Source: Sphaerisporangium rhizosphaerae (GTDB lineage: Bacteria > Actinomycetota > Actinomycetes > Streptosporangiales > Streptosporangiaceae). From it: DNA of 64,000 bases. The notes beneath the pieces are model-generated. The model was not told the origin of the DNA, did no database searches, and was given only the letters and a program-made list of their open reading frames with translations. The translations under genes were made by a program, and so were the position numbers. Below, in pieces: positions 11,995 through 19,756 of the stretch; the first letter of the stretch is position 1; each line of letters starts with the position of its first letter. The stretch covers positions 124,001 to 188,000 of the forward strand of contig NZ_JBHTCG010000013.1 in assembly GCF_042665155.1 (NCBI RefSeq), in the 5' to 3' direction.

Positions 11995-13221
11995 ATGAGA
12001 AAAACCATGATCGGGTTGGGCGCCGTCGCGGTGGCGCTGAGCCTTTCCGCCCCCGCCCTCGCCGACGGGCACGACGGCCACGGCGGCCACCAGTCCCACG
12101 ACGGCGGGTACGGCCGGGCGACGCTCACCGGATGGGCCTCCCTTCCCGCGCAGACCTACGTGCCGGGCAGCGAGCCGTCGGGCGCCCAGCTCGGCACCGA
12201 TCCGATCAACGGCGTCACCCCGCCGTTCCCGGGCCAGCCCGTGCAGGGCTTCAGCGGCGTCGTCCGCCGCCGCGACGGCAGCTATGACGTGCTGTCCGAC
12301 AACGGCTACGGCAACAAGGCCAACAGCGGCGACTTCCTGCTGCGCATCCAGCGCGTCAAGCCCGACCTGCGCTCCGGCGTGGTCACGGCCGTGGGCGGGG
12401 TGGACCTGAGCGACCCGTTCAAGCGCGTGCCCTTCCCGCTGACCCGCGCCGACCGCAGGCTCACCGGCGCCGACTTCGACGTCGAGTCGATCGTCCGCCG
12501 TCCCGACGGCACCTACTGGATCGGCGACGAGTTCGGCCCGTGGCTGCTGCACTTCTCGGCCACCGGCGCGCTGCTGGACAAGCCGGTCGCGCTGCCCGGC
12601 GTCCAGGCGCCCGAGAACCCCTACCTCAACGGCGGCACGCCGAACCTGGGCAGCAGCAAGGGCTTCGAGGGCATGGCGAGCGGGCTCGACGGCCGCCACC
12701 TGTACCCGATGCTGGAGGGCACCGTCGCCGGCGACCCCGCGGGCACCCTGCGCATCAACGAGTTCGACCTGCGCGACCGCGCCTACACCGGCCGCCGCTG
12801 GACCTACAAGCTCGAGGCGCCGGGCAACTCCATCGGCGACATGGTCTCGGTGGACCGCGACCGGTTCCTGATCATCGAGCGCGACAACGAGCAGGGCGAC
12901 GCGGCCAAGCTCAAGCGCGTCTACCTGGCCGACACGCGCGACCGCGACAAGGACGGCGCCGTGGACAAGACGCAGGTGGCCGACCTGCTGGACCTGGCCG
13001 ACCCCAAGGGCCTGGGCGGCTTCGGCCCGACGTTCAGGTTCCCGTTCCAGACGATCGAGGACGTCGTGATCCTTGACGACTCGACGATCGCCCTGCTGAA
13101 CGACAACAACTTCCCCTTCTCCGCGGGCCGCACCCCGGGCAGGCCGGACAACGACGAGTTCATCACCGTGCGGCTGTCGCGTCCCCTGGACGCCGACCCG
13201 CGCGCCTACCGCCGCTACTGA
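11995..13221 (+). CDS. Secreted esterase-like/phytase-like protein (PF13449 type)
   Basis: A 408-residue exported protein. MRKTMIGLGAVAVALSLSAP is a signal peptide with likely cleavage after APALA (residue 23). A His-rich segment (DGHDGHGGHQSHDGG) follows at the mature N terminus. The body matches the esterase-like activity of phytase beta-propeller family, with QGFSGVVRRRDG, DFDVESIVRRPDG, GDEFGPWLLHFS, SKGFEGMASG and LIIERDNEQGD. Members are bound to the cell surface or secreted and may hydrolyse phosphoesters, but the substrate is generally unproven. The His-rich leader could bind metal. The gene ends before a very strong hairpin. Confidence 0.85.
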   Translation: MRKTMIGLGAVAVALSLSAPALADGHDGHGGHQSHDGGYGRATLTGWASLPAQTYVPGSEPSGAQLGTDPINGVTPPFPGQPVQGFSGVVRRRDGSYDVLSDNGYGNKANSGDFLLRIQRVKPDLRSGVVTAVGGVDLSDPFKRVPFPLTRADRRLTGADFDVESIVRRPDGTYWIGDEFGPWLLHFSATGALLDKPVALPGVQAPENPYLNGGTPNLGSSKGFEGMASGLDGRHLYPMLEGTVAGDPAGTLRINEFDLRDRAYTGRRWTYKLEAPGNSIGDMVSVDRDRFLIIERDNEQGDAAKLKRVYLADTRDRDKDGAVDKTQVADLLDLADPKGLGGFGPTFRFPFQTIEDVVILDDSTIALLNDNNFPFSAGRTPGRPDNDEFITVRLSRPLDADPRAYRRY

Positions 13222-13299
13222 TCCGGCGCCGGCCGGCACCACCCGGCCGGCATCGCCGGACTCCGCCACCCCGTCGCGTGCCGACACGGGCAGGTGGCA

Positions 13300-13339
13300 C
13301 GCCGCGCCCCGGCGACCGGACGGTCGCCGGGGCGCGGCG
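13300..13339. terminator. Bidirectional hairpin terminator, 18-bp perfect stem
   Basis: CGCCGCGCCCCGGCGACC (13300-13317) pairs perfectly with 13322-13339 around a GGAC loop. It lies between the convergent phytase-like gene and the TetR gene. There is no T-run, as is usual in actinomycetes. Confidence 0.85.
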
Positions 13340-13377
13340 GCTTCGTCAGGCCACCGGCACGGTCGAAGGCGGCGGCC

Positions 13378-13950
13378 TCAGCTCGGGGTCAGGTGGCCGG
13401 CGCCGATGACGGCCCGGCTGCCGCGCAGGAACGAGGCGGCGACGGTCGCCGGCCGGTCGAGGTATCCGGCGACCATGGCGCCGTCGCGGATCAGCATCAG
13501 GTCGTCGGCGACCTCGCCGGAATTGCCGATGCCGAGCGGGGCGATGAGCTGCTCGAAGGTCGTCTTGTTCCACTGGCGATGCGCCTCGACGGCCTTGCGG
13601 ACCCGGCTCTCGGGATCGGGGTACTCGGCCGCGGCGTTGATGAAGGGACAGCCGCGGAAGCCGGGTGCGCAGGCGATGACCCCGACCGCCTCGGAGATCA
13701 CCCGCAGGGTGGCGTCGACATCGCCGTCACCCTGCTTGATCGCCGCGCCGATGCCGTCCCGCTCGAGCGTGGCGCGGCGTTCGAGGTAGGCGAGGACGAG
13801 GTCGTCCTTGCTCTTGAAGTGGCGGTAGAAGGTGACCTTCGTCGTGCCGGCGAGGTCGATGACCTTGTCGACGCTCACCGCACGCAGCCCCTGCGCGTAG
13901 AACAGCTCGGTCGCCGCCTCAAGGACGCGCTCACGCATGGGGCTGCTCAT
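13378..13950 (-). CDS. TetR/AcrR-family transcriptional regulator
   Basis: A 190-residue repressor. The N-terminal helix-turn-helix spans roughly residues 6-50 (RVLEAATELFYAQG, TTKVTFYRHFKSKDDL). The ligand-binding domain follows, with GFRGCPFINAAAEYPD, a segment common to a TetR subgroup next to small membrane or redox genes. An ATG at 13962 would add four residues; 13950 is preferred because MSSPMRER is the usual family start. It is divergent from the DUF308-like gene, and a 24-bp near-palindrome lies between them, so the two are probably repressor and target. Confidence 0.88.
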   Translation of the reverse strand: MSSPMRERVLEAATELFYAQGLRAVSVDKVIDLAGTTKVTFYRHFKSKDDLVLAYLERRATLERDGIGAAIKQGDGDVDATLRVISEAVGVIACAPGFRGCPFINAAAEYPDPESRVRKAVEAHRQWNKTTFEQLIAPLGIGNSGEVADDLMLIRDGAMVAGYLDRPATVAASFLRGSRAVIGAGHLTPS

Positions 13951-14021
13951 GCTCGAGATCATACGCGTCCCTCCTGTTCACCCCTTGCGCCCGACTTCCT
14001 CGCGAGGCTACTGTCAGCCTT

Positions 14022-14045
14022 GGTAGAGTTACTAGTCATTCTACC
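14022..14045. promoter_or_regulatory. TetR-type operator in the divergent promoter region
   Basis: A 24-bp near-palindrome matches its own reverse complement at 20 of 24 positions. The outer arms are GGTAGA (14022-14027) and TCTACC (14040-14045) and the core is ACTAGT (14031-14036). It sits 28 bp before the ATG of the membrane-protein gene and is the best candidate site for the adjacent TetR protein. Confidence 0.75.
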
Positions 14046-14072
14046 TACACCATCGCCGAGAAGAGGCAGACA

Positions 14073-14663
14073 ATGACCACCGTCGCTGATCTGAACGCCG
14101 GTCGCACCGCCGTGGCGTTGCGGAACCTGTACCTGGTGCGCTTCGCGTTCGCCGTCATCTGGGCGGTCCTGCTGTTCCTGACCGGGGCCACTCCCGGCCC
14201 GGTGCGCGTGGCACTGCTCGTGATCTACCCGCTGTTCGACGTCGCGGCGGCCGTCGTCGACCTGCGCTCCTCGCGGACCGCGCGCCCCGCCGCGGCCCTG
14301 TACGTCAACCTGGCCCTCAGCCTGCTCGCCGCCATCGGCCTGGCCGCCACGGCCGCCTCGGGCGTGCCCGCGGCGCTGCGCGTCTGGGGCGCCTGGGCGA
14401 TCACCGCCGGAATCGTGCAGCTCATCGTGGCCGTCAGCCGCCGCCGGCTCGGCGGCCAATGGGCGATGATCTTCAGCGGAGGGCTCTCCGCGGTCGCCGG
14501 GACGGCGTTCGTCCTCCAGGCCGGCACGCCGGCCGCATCGCTGACCAACCTCGCCGGGTACGCGACCGTCGGCGGCGTCTTCTTCCTCATCTCCGCCCTG
14601 CGTCTGCGGCGCCCCGCGAAGAGCACCCGCGTCCCGGCCACCGCCGAGACCGCCGGTCGCTGA
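14073..14663 (+). CDS. DUF308-like integral membrane protein
   Basis: A 196-residue protein with about six hydrophobic segments, for example residues 21-40, 46-61, 74-96, 101-122, 131-150 and 155-176. Charge is concentrated in short loops and a basic C-terminal tail. The pattern resembles the HdeD/DUF308 acid-resistance membrane family, but sequence support is weak. It is divergent from the TetR gene and probably repressed by it. Substrate and role are unknown. Confidence 0.65.
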   Translation: MTTVADLNAGRTAVALRNLYLVRFAFAVIWAVLLFLTGATPGPVRVALLVIYPLFDVAAAVVDLRSSRTARPAAALYVNLALSLLAAIGLAATAASGVPAALRVWGAWAITAGIVQLIVAVSRRRLGGQWAMIFSGGLSAVAGTAFVLQAGTPAASLTNLAGYATVGGVFFLISALRLRRPAKSTRVPATAETAGR

Positions 14664-14668
14664 CCGCG

Positions 14669-14786
14669 GTGTTCCCCGAACGGCGTGGCTGGGACGCTCA
14701 GGCCGGAGCGGTGTTCCCCGAACGGCGTGGCCGGGACGCTCAGGCCGGAGCGGTGTTCCCCGCACGACGCGGCCGGGGCGCTCAGG
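14669..14786. repeat. 42-bp tandem repeat, about 2.8 copies
   Basis: Units begin gtgttccccg at 14669, 14711 and 14753. The first two are nearly identical and the third is diverged and truncated. The array lies between the DUF308-like gene and the convergent sialidase-like gene. No hairpin terminator of the usual form was seen inside. Confidence 0.85.
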
Positions 14787-17094
14787 CGGGCGGAGTGGCG
14801 GTGACGCGGGTCCACTCGACGCGGGCCGCCGCGGCGTTGCCGCCCGCCGTGCCGGTCACCCAGTGCGCCACCTGCGAGCTCTCCCGGCTGTCCTGCACGA
14901 CCCAGGTCGCCCCGGTGTCGGCGCCGTCGCGCCACAGCCGCGCCATCCCCGCGCTGTCCACCGTCACCCGCCACGTGGAGGGGGCCGCCGCGGTGGCCGA
15001 GGAGTAGACCTTCTCCCACACCGCCGACCCCTTGCGCATCGTCCACACCCCGCTCTTCTGGACGGCCAGCATCAGCCGGCGCTGCCCGTTGGCGACCTTG
15101 GCGCCCAGGCTGACGCCGTCGCCGGTGGCCGGGTTCAGGGCGCTGTCGTCCTCCACCCGCCCGCGGAACTCCAGGGTGAAGTCGCAGCCGCGCGTCACGT
15201 CCAGGCCGAGCGAGGCGCTGGAGGCCCGGCGGGAGGAGCTGCGGAGCAGCAGGTCCCCTCCCGACAGCAGGGCCGTGCCGCCCGCCCCGTCGAGCGTCCA
15301 GTCGCCGAAGGCGTCCCAGGTGCTGCCGGCGACGTCGTCGACCACCTCCAGCAGGTCCACCACGGCCTCGGCGGGGGCGGCGACCGTTCCCGAGCACCAC
15401 AGCGCCACCTGCGGCGCCTCGCCGGAGGCGGCGACGACCCACGAGGCCCCGGTCTCGGCGCCGTCGAGCATGAGCGTCGCGGCGCCGTGCGCGCCGACGG
15501 CCACCCGCCACACATGGGCGGTCGCCGTGTCGCCGGGCGCGGGGTGCACCCGGGTCCACCCGCCCCTGCCCTGGACGAAGGAGTACACGCCGTCCGGCTG
15601 GAGCGCCAGCATGAGCCGCATGGTGCCGGTGGCGACCTTCAGCGCCAGGCCGGCGCCCGCCCCGGTGCCCGGATCCAGCCGGGAGTGGGCGGCCACCCTG
15701 GCCCTGAGGGTGACGACGAACCCGCCGGACGGGCCGTTGCGCTGGGTGACCCCGGAGAAGCCGGGCGGGCTCCCCGGGGTGGCGTCGGTGAGGCGCAGCC
15801 GGCCCGAGGCGTCGACCTCCACCGTGCCGTCGCCGGCCGTCACCGTCCACGCCGACAGATCGCCCCACCCGCCGCCTACCCCGGTGAACGACCGGGAGAG
15901 GTCCAGTTCGGCGACCTTGATGGCGATCTGGTTGTGCTCCCAGACCACGAAGAACCGGCCGGGGGCGTACTCGTCGGCGCTCGCGTACACGTCCCAGCCG
16001 CGGGCCGCGCCCTCGGTCAGCCGCGCGCCGTCGGCGAACAGCCGGCCCGGACCCCACGGCGCGCCCGGCCGCTTGACCTTGTAGCACAGGACCTCGCGGT
16101 ACTGGTCGGGCTTGCTCGCGCCCGAGCCGGTGAACGGCCCGGCGAGGGTGTTGTAGATCGTCAGATACCGCCCGCCGGAGTCCCTGGTGAACAGGCCCTT
16201 GACGTAGTAGTTCGGCAGCGCCGGGTCCAGTCGCATGGCCGACCAGGTCAGGCCGCCGTCGGTGCTGGCCGCCGTCGCGGCGTGGGCGGCGTGGGTGCGG
16301 TAGTAGGCGTCGCGGGCGGCGGCGGAGGCGCCCCCGGTGAGGTCCAGGGTGCGGGCCACCAGCACCAGCGTGCCGGGGTCGTCCTGCGAGACGGCGAGCT
16401 GCGGTTCCTCGATCGACACGCCGGGCGGGTTGGCGGCCAGGGCTCCGGGCGTCCAGGTGGACAGGTCGGACGAGCGGAGCACCCCCGCCTTGGTGGTGCC
16501 GCCGGAGGCCTGCCAGTAGGGGAGCAGCCAGACCCCTTCGTGCTTCAGCGGCTTGCCCGCGACGACCACGCCCCTGCTGTTGGCCGGGACGTTCACGGTG
16601 ACCGGGAAGTCGGTCCAGGTGCGCCCGGCGTCGGTGCTGCGCCTGGCCACCATCGCCACCGGGAAGCCGTCCACCTCGCCCGCGCCGTCGCGGTCGGCGG
16701 AGACGGTGATCCGGCCGAGGAAGGCGTACAGCGTGCCGCCGTCGTTCAGGAAGATCACGTAGTGGTAGCGGTGCGTCGCGGTCGCCGCGGCCAGCGTGCG
16801 GGTCGTCCAGGTGGCGCCTGCGTCGGCGGAGGTGGCGCACATGATCGACCCCTGGTCGGTCGGCGCGGGGTCGCGGTCGTCGCGCGCCCCGGCACGCCAG
16901 CCCACCACCAGCCGGCGCGCGTCGAGCGCGGCGATGTCCGGCACGCGGTTGCCCTCGTGCGCCAGCTCTCCCCGCGCGTCCAGCTCGACCGTGCGGTAGA
17001 CGGTCACGGGGGTGCCGACGGCGGCTCCGACGACGTCCGCCTGCGGCCAGGTGCGGACGCGGTCCGGGGTGGGGCTCATGGTCGAAGCGAACAC
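14782..17094 (-). CDS. BNR-repeat sialidase-like protein with duplicated C-terminal domain
   Basis: A 770-residue protein. Residues ~1-420 form a sialidase-type beta-propeller with Asp-box motifs SADAGATW, STDAGRTW and STDGGLTW and a NRVPDIAAL block in the position of the family RIP motif. The C-terminal ~340 residues contain two copies of a LamG-like domain. In both copies LRARVAAHSRLDPGTGAG or FRGRVEDDSALNPATGDG is followed by RLMLAL/RLMLAV and a TGA[ST]WVV segment near the end. Family members hydrolyse sialic acids or other glycosides. No signal peptide is visible, odd for a multi-domain carbohydrate-active protein. The GTG at 17094 or ATG at 17079 may start it. Confidence 0.72.
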   Translation of the reverse strand: MFASTMSPTPDRVRTWPQADVVGAAVGTPVTVYRTVELDARGELAHEGNRVPDIAALDARRLVVGWRAGARDDRDPAPTDQGSIMCATSADAGATWTTRTLAAATATHRYHYVIFLNDGGTLYAFLGRITVSADRDGAGEVDGFPVAMVARRSTDAGRTWTDFPVTVNVPANSRGVVVAGKPLKHEGVWLLPYWQASGGTTKAGVLRSSDLSTWTPGALAANPPGVSIEEPQLAVSQDDPGTLVLVARTLDLTGGASAAARDAYYRTHAAHAATAASTDGGLTWSAMRLDPALPNYYVKGLFTRDSGGRYLTIYNTLAGPFTGSGASKPDQYREVLCYKVKRPGAPWGPGRLFADGARLTEGAARGWDVYASADEYAPGRFFVVWEHNQIAIKVAELDLSRSFTGVGGGWGDLSAWTVTAGDGTVEVDASGRLRLTDATPGSPPGFSGVTQRNGPSGGFVVTLRARVAAHSRLDPGTGAGAGLALKVATGTMRLMLALQPDGVYSFVQGRGGWTRVHPAPGDTATAHVWRVAVGAHGAATLMLDGAETGASWVVAASGEAPQVALWCSGTVAAPAEAVVDLLEVVDDVAGSTWDAFGDWTLDGAGGTALLSGGDLLLRSSSRRASSASLGLDVTRGCDFTLEFRGRVEDDSALNPATGDGVSLGAKVANGQRRLMLAVQKSGVWTMRKGSAVWEKVYSSATAAAPSTWRVTVDSAGMARLWRDGADTGATWVVQDSRESSQVAHWVTGTAGGNAAAARVEWTRVTATPPA

Positions 17095-17230
17095 GAGCGG
17101 GGCCCGCGCGCGCAGCCGATCCTCCGTCCCTTCACCCGGTGTTCATCCCGGGCGCCGCGGCGGCCCGGCGGCTCGCCTACGCCTCGCCGCCCGGACAGGG
17201 GAGCCTGTACGGCGAATGGGCGGCGCCGCG

Positions 17231-17252
17231 CCGCCGGCCTTCCGGCCGGTGC
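17231..17252 (-). terminator. Hairpin downstream of the LPMO gene
   Basis: CCGGCC (17234-17239) and GGCCGG (17244-17249) enclose a TTCC loop, and flanking GC-rich bases can extend the stem. It lies about 55 bp past the LPMO stop codon on the minus strand. The rest of 17095-17306 holds no recognised gene. Confidence 0.5.
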
Positions 17253-17306
17253 GCGCCGCCGCCCAGGGCAGTCGCCGTTACCCTCGATCGCCGCCGAGGT
17301 GTCCGG

Positions 17307-18434
17307 TCAGGTGCTGCTGCAGGTCAGCGTCGGGCTGCCCGGCGAGCCTTGCGCCACGTATCCGAAGGTCGTGGACGCGTTGGATCCGAGGCTGCCGTTG
17401 TAGTTGGCGTTCTTCACCGTGATGTTCGACCCGCTCACGGTGTAGGTGCCGCTCCAGAGGCTGTTGATGGTCGTGCCGCTCTGCAGCGCCCAGTTGACCG
17501 TCCAGCTGTTGATCGCGCTGGAGCCGGAGTTGCGCACCGTCACCTCGGCCTGGTAGCCGCCGTTCCAGGTGCTGGTGGTCTTGAAGGTCGCGGCGCAGCC
17601 GCCGGACCCGCCGCTCGGCGTCGGGGTCGGCGTCGGGGTCGGGGTCGGCGTCGGGGTGGGCCTCGGCGTGCCGGTCGGGGTGGGCGTCGGGGTCGGGGTC
17701 GGGGTCGGGTCGCCGCCGCTACCCTCGCCGACGCCGGTCACCTGGCCGTTGCCGCCGTCGAAGACGACGTCGGAGCAGTTGTAGAAGGTCTCCTGGCTGT
17801 CGGACCGCTGCCACACCGAGTAGATGATGTGCCGGCCGCTCTTGCCGGACGGGAGCGTCGCGTTCCAGTAGTAGTAGGAGTCGGCGTTACCCGGGCTGCC
17901 GACGCTCGGCGGGTCCTGGGCGGTGTAGAACGGGGTGCTCTCCAGGTCGCTCCAGGCGAGCGCGCGGGTGGGGCTCCAGCTGTCCTTGGTGATGTAGGTG
18001 CGGAACGACCCGGGGTGCGCGGCCCACTTGTTGTACCGGAACTGGATGTTCGCCCCGGAGGTCAGGTGGGTCACCGGCCAGTCGTTGCGGGCCAGGTCGA
18101 AGCCGCTGAAGTTGTACACGACGGCGCCGCCGCTGCACAGCTTGCCGTCCGGGATGAAGCCGGAGGTGCGGCCGCCGCCGTCCGAGCGCAGCACGGCGAA
18201 CCAGTTGTAGATCGAGTTGGTGCCGCTCTGGGCGATCGCGGCGGCGCAGGCGGGGTTGTGCGGGGTGACGGCGCCGGTGGTGCCGACGCTGTCCTTCCAG
18301 CAGAGGTAGGTGCGGCTGCCGGGGATCATCATCGCGCCGTGGGCCGATGCAGACCCGGGCAGCAATGCGACCAACATGAGGGTCGCGATCGCGGCGGCGG
18401 CGCCGGCGATCGAGATCTTACGTCGCTTTCTCAT
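17307..18434 (-). CDS. Secreted lytic polysaccharide monooxygenase, AA10 plus CBM2
   Basis: A 375-residue copper enzyme that oxidatively cuts crystalline cellulose or chitin outside the cell. The signal peptide ends at SASA, leaving His32 (HGAMM) as the mature N-terminal residue of the copper histidine brace. The second brace histidine is in NKWAAHPGSF. ETFYNCSDV near the domain end supplies the conserved aromatic position. A Pro-Thr linker (about residues 240-273) leads to a CBM2 cellulose/chitin-binding module starting near GGCAATFKTTSTWNGGYQ. The CBM2 and overall form resemble cellulose-active actinomycete enzymes. A LacI-type operator lies upstream at 18615. Confidence 0.95.
   Translation of the reverse strand: MRKRRKISIAGAAAAIATLMLVALLPGSASAHGAMMIPGSRTYLCWKDSVGTTGAVTPHNPACAAAIAQSGTNSIYNWFAVLRSDGGGRTSGFIPDGKLCSGGAVVYNFSGFDLARNDWPVTHLTSGANIQFRYNKWAAHPGSFRTYITKDSWSPTRALAWSDLESTPFYTAQDPPSVGSPGNADSYYYWNATLPSGKSGRHIIYSVWQRSDSQETFYNCSDVVFDGGNGQVTGVGEGSGGDPTPTPTPTPTPTGTPRPTPTPTPTPTPTPTPSGGSGGCAATFKTTSTWNGGYQAEVTVRNSGSSAINSWTVNWALQSGTTINSLWSGTYTVSGSNITVKNANYNGSLGSNASTTFGYVAQGSPGSPTLTCSST
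17617..17712. repeat. Microsatellite encoding the Pro-Thr linker of the LPMO
   Basis: Repeated ggcgtcggggtc-type hexamer units encode the alternating Pro-Thr linker between the catalytic domain and CBM2. In-frame slippage can change linker length. Confidence 0.8.
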
Positions 18435-18862
18435 GAAACACCTTTCGAGGGGTTACGACGTAGGTCCTCGGCGCAGCCGGGACGTCCATCGCGGCAGCGC
18501 GTCCGGCACGCTCGAGCAGGCACGGACGCTATGCACGTCAAGGAGTCACCAAGGACCTGGTGAAGTAACCGGTCGTCGCCGTGGGGCGAACAGCCGTCGA
18601 CTGCCGACCAGCATGCGAAAGCGCTTACGCGTCAAGAACTGTAGGTCGCGGGCGCCGCGCTGGGAAACGCCCGAAAGTATCGGCCGGACCCCTACCTGGT
18701 GATCACCTGTCCTGTCGCAGGTGGCGGCCATGACCGCGTGGGCGGGCGGCGGGCGGCCCGATGAAACACGATGAAACTTTCGCCTACTTCCGCGCGCCGG
18801 CCGCGGACCGGCCCGGCCGTCGCGGGGTCAGGTCGCGGCCCGGCGTCGGCGAGGATGAGGGG
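18435..18862. other. 428-bp intergenic region with divergent promoters
   Basis: The region separates the LPMO gene (minus) from the uridine-kinase-like gene (plus). It contains the LacI-type operator at 18615-18630, a direct repeat of cgatgaaa at 18759-18777 and GAAACTTTC (18773-18781). No coding sequence was recognised. Confidence 0.6.
18615..18630. promoter_or_regulatory. LacI-family operator upstream of the LPMO gene
   Basis: GCGAAAGCGCTTACGC is a near-perfect palindrome with one mismatched pair and the central AGCGCT typical of LacI-family sugar repressors such as CebR/CelR. It lies about 180 bp before the LPMO start. No LacI repressor is encoded in the window, so a remote regulator responding to cello- or chito-oligosaccharides is inferred. 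Confidence 0.65.
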
Positions 18863-19498
18863 ATGGACGTACGCCCCATCTCACCCTCGGCTCTGGTGGA
18901 GGAGCTCGCCGACCGCATCGCCGGCGCCCCCAGGTCCTCCTGGGTGCGCGTGGCCCTGGACGGCGCCCCGGCGGCGCGGCCGGGCGAGCTGGCCGACGCG
19001 CTGGCCGGCCCGCTGCGCCTGCGCGGACGCGAGGTCCTGCGGGTCCCGGCCGGCGGCTTCCTGCGCCCGGCCTCGCTCCGCTACGAGTACGGCCGCACCG
19101 ACCCCGACGCCTTCTACGACGGCTGGCTGGACTACGGGGCGCTGTCGCGCGAGGTGCTCGCCCCCCTGGACCCGGGCGGGCCGGGGAAGGTGTTGCCCAG
19201 CCTGTGGGACGCCGCCACCGACCGCGCCACGCGCGCCCCGTACGTGACCCTGCCGCCGGGCGCGGTGGTGCTCATGGACGGCGGCCTGCTGCTCGGCCGC
19301 TGGCTGCCGTTCGAGTTCACCGTGCACCTGTGGCTGTCGCCCGGCGCGCTCGCCCGCCGCACCGCCGAGGAGTGGCGGTGGACCCTTCCCGCCTACGCCC
19401 GGTACGAGGAGGAGGTCGCGCCGCGCGAGACCGCCGATGTCGTGGTCCGCGTGGACGACCCCCGCCACCCGGCGATCATCGCCGCCCTCGGCGCCTGA
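18863..19498 (+). CDS. Uridine-kinase-like protein lacking the Walker A lysine
   Basis: A 211-residue protein related to actinomycete uridine kinase-like P-loop proteins. The nucleotide-binding loop is degenerate: after VRVALDG the sequence reads APAARPGELA, where relatives have a GxxGxGK[ST] loop. The remaining fold looks intact, with VPAGGFLRPASLRYEYG, DAFYDGWLDY, PPGAVVLMDGGLLL and a LSPGALARRTAEEWRW region in the place of the lid. It probably no longer phosphorylates nucleosides by the standard mechanism. The ATG at 18863 follows GAGG. It stands alone upstream of asnB. Confidence 0.75.
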   Translation: MDVRPISPSALVEELADRIAGAPRSSWVRVALDGAPAARPGELADALAGPLRLRGREVLRVPAGGFLRPASLRYEYGRTDPDAFYDGWLDYGALSREVLAPLDPGGPGKVLPSLWDAATDRATRAPYVTLPPGAVVLMDGGLLLGRWLPFEFTVHLWLSPGALARRTAEEWRWTLPAYARYEEEVAPRETADVVVRVDDPRHPAIIAALGA

Positions 19499-19756
19499 TC
19501 ACCGGCCATCAGGTCGGCGGGACCGCGCGAGAGGCGACCTCGCTCCTGTGGCCGCGGACGCCATGGGGTGTGCGTCGGAGGAGCGTGTCCGCGCGCCACG
19601 GAGCGCGTCAGCGGTAGGGGGGCGGGGCACACCCACCTTACGAGGGCATATGTGCCGGCCAGCGGCCGTTGACCTGGGAGAAATGCCGTTCTCTGCTGGG
19701 GGGCAGGCGGGCGGTGTTACCCGATTCTGCTTCCGGTGAGACGTGGGGGCGTCGAG

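Noticed and set aside
11605..13287. 560-codon minus-strand frame opposite the phytase-like gene
   Set aside because: It covers a gene with clear family motifs and a signal peptide; the antisense product has no recognisable domain.
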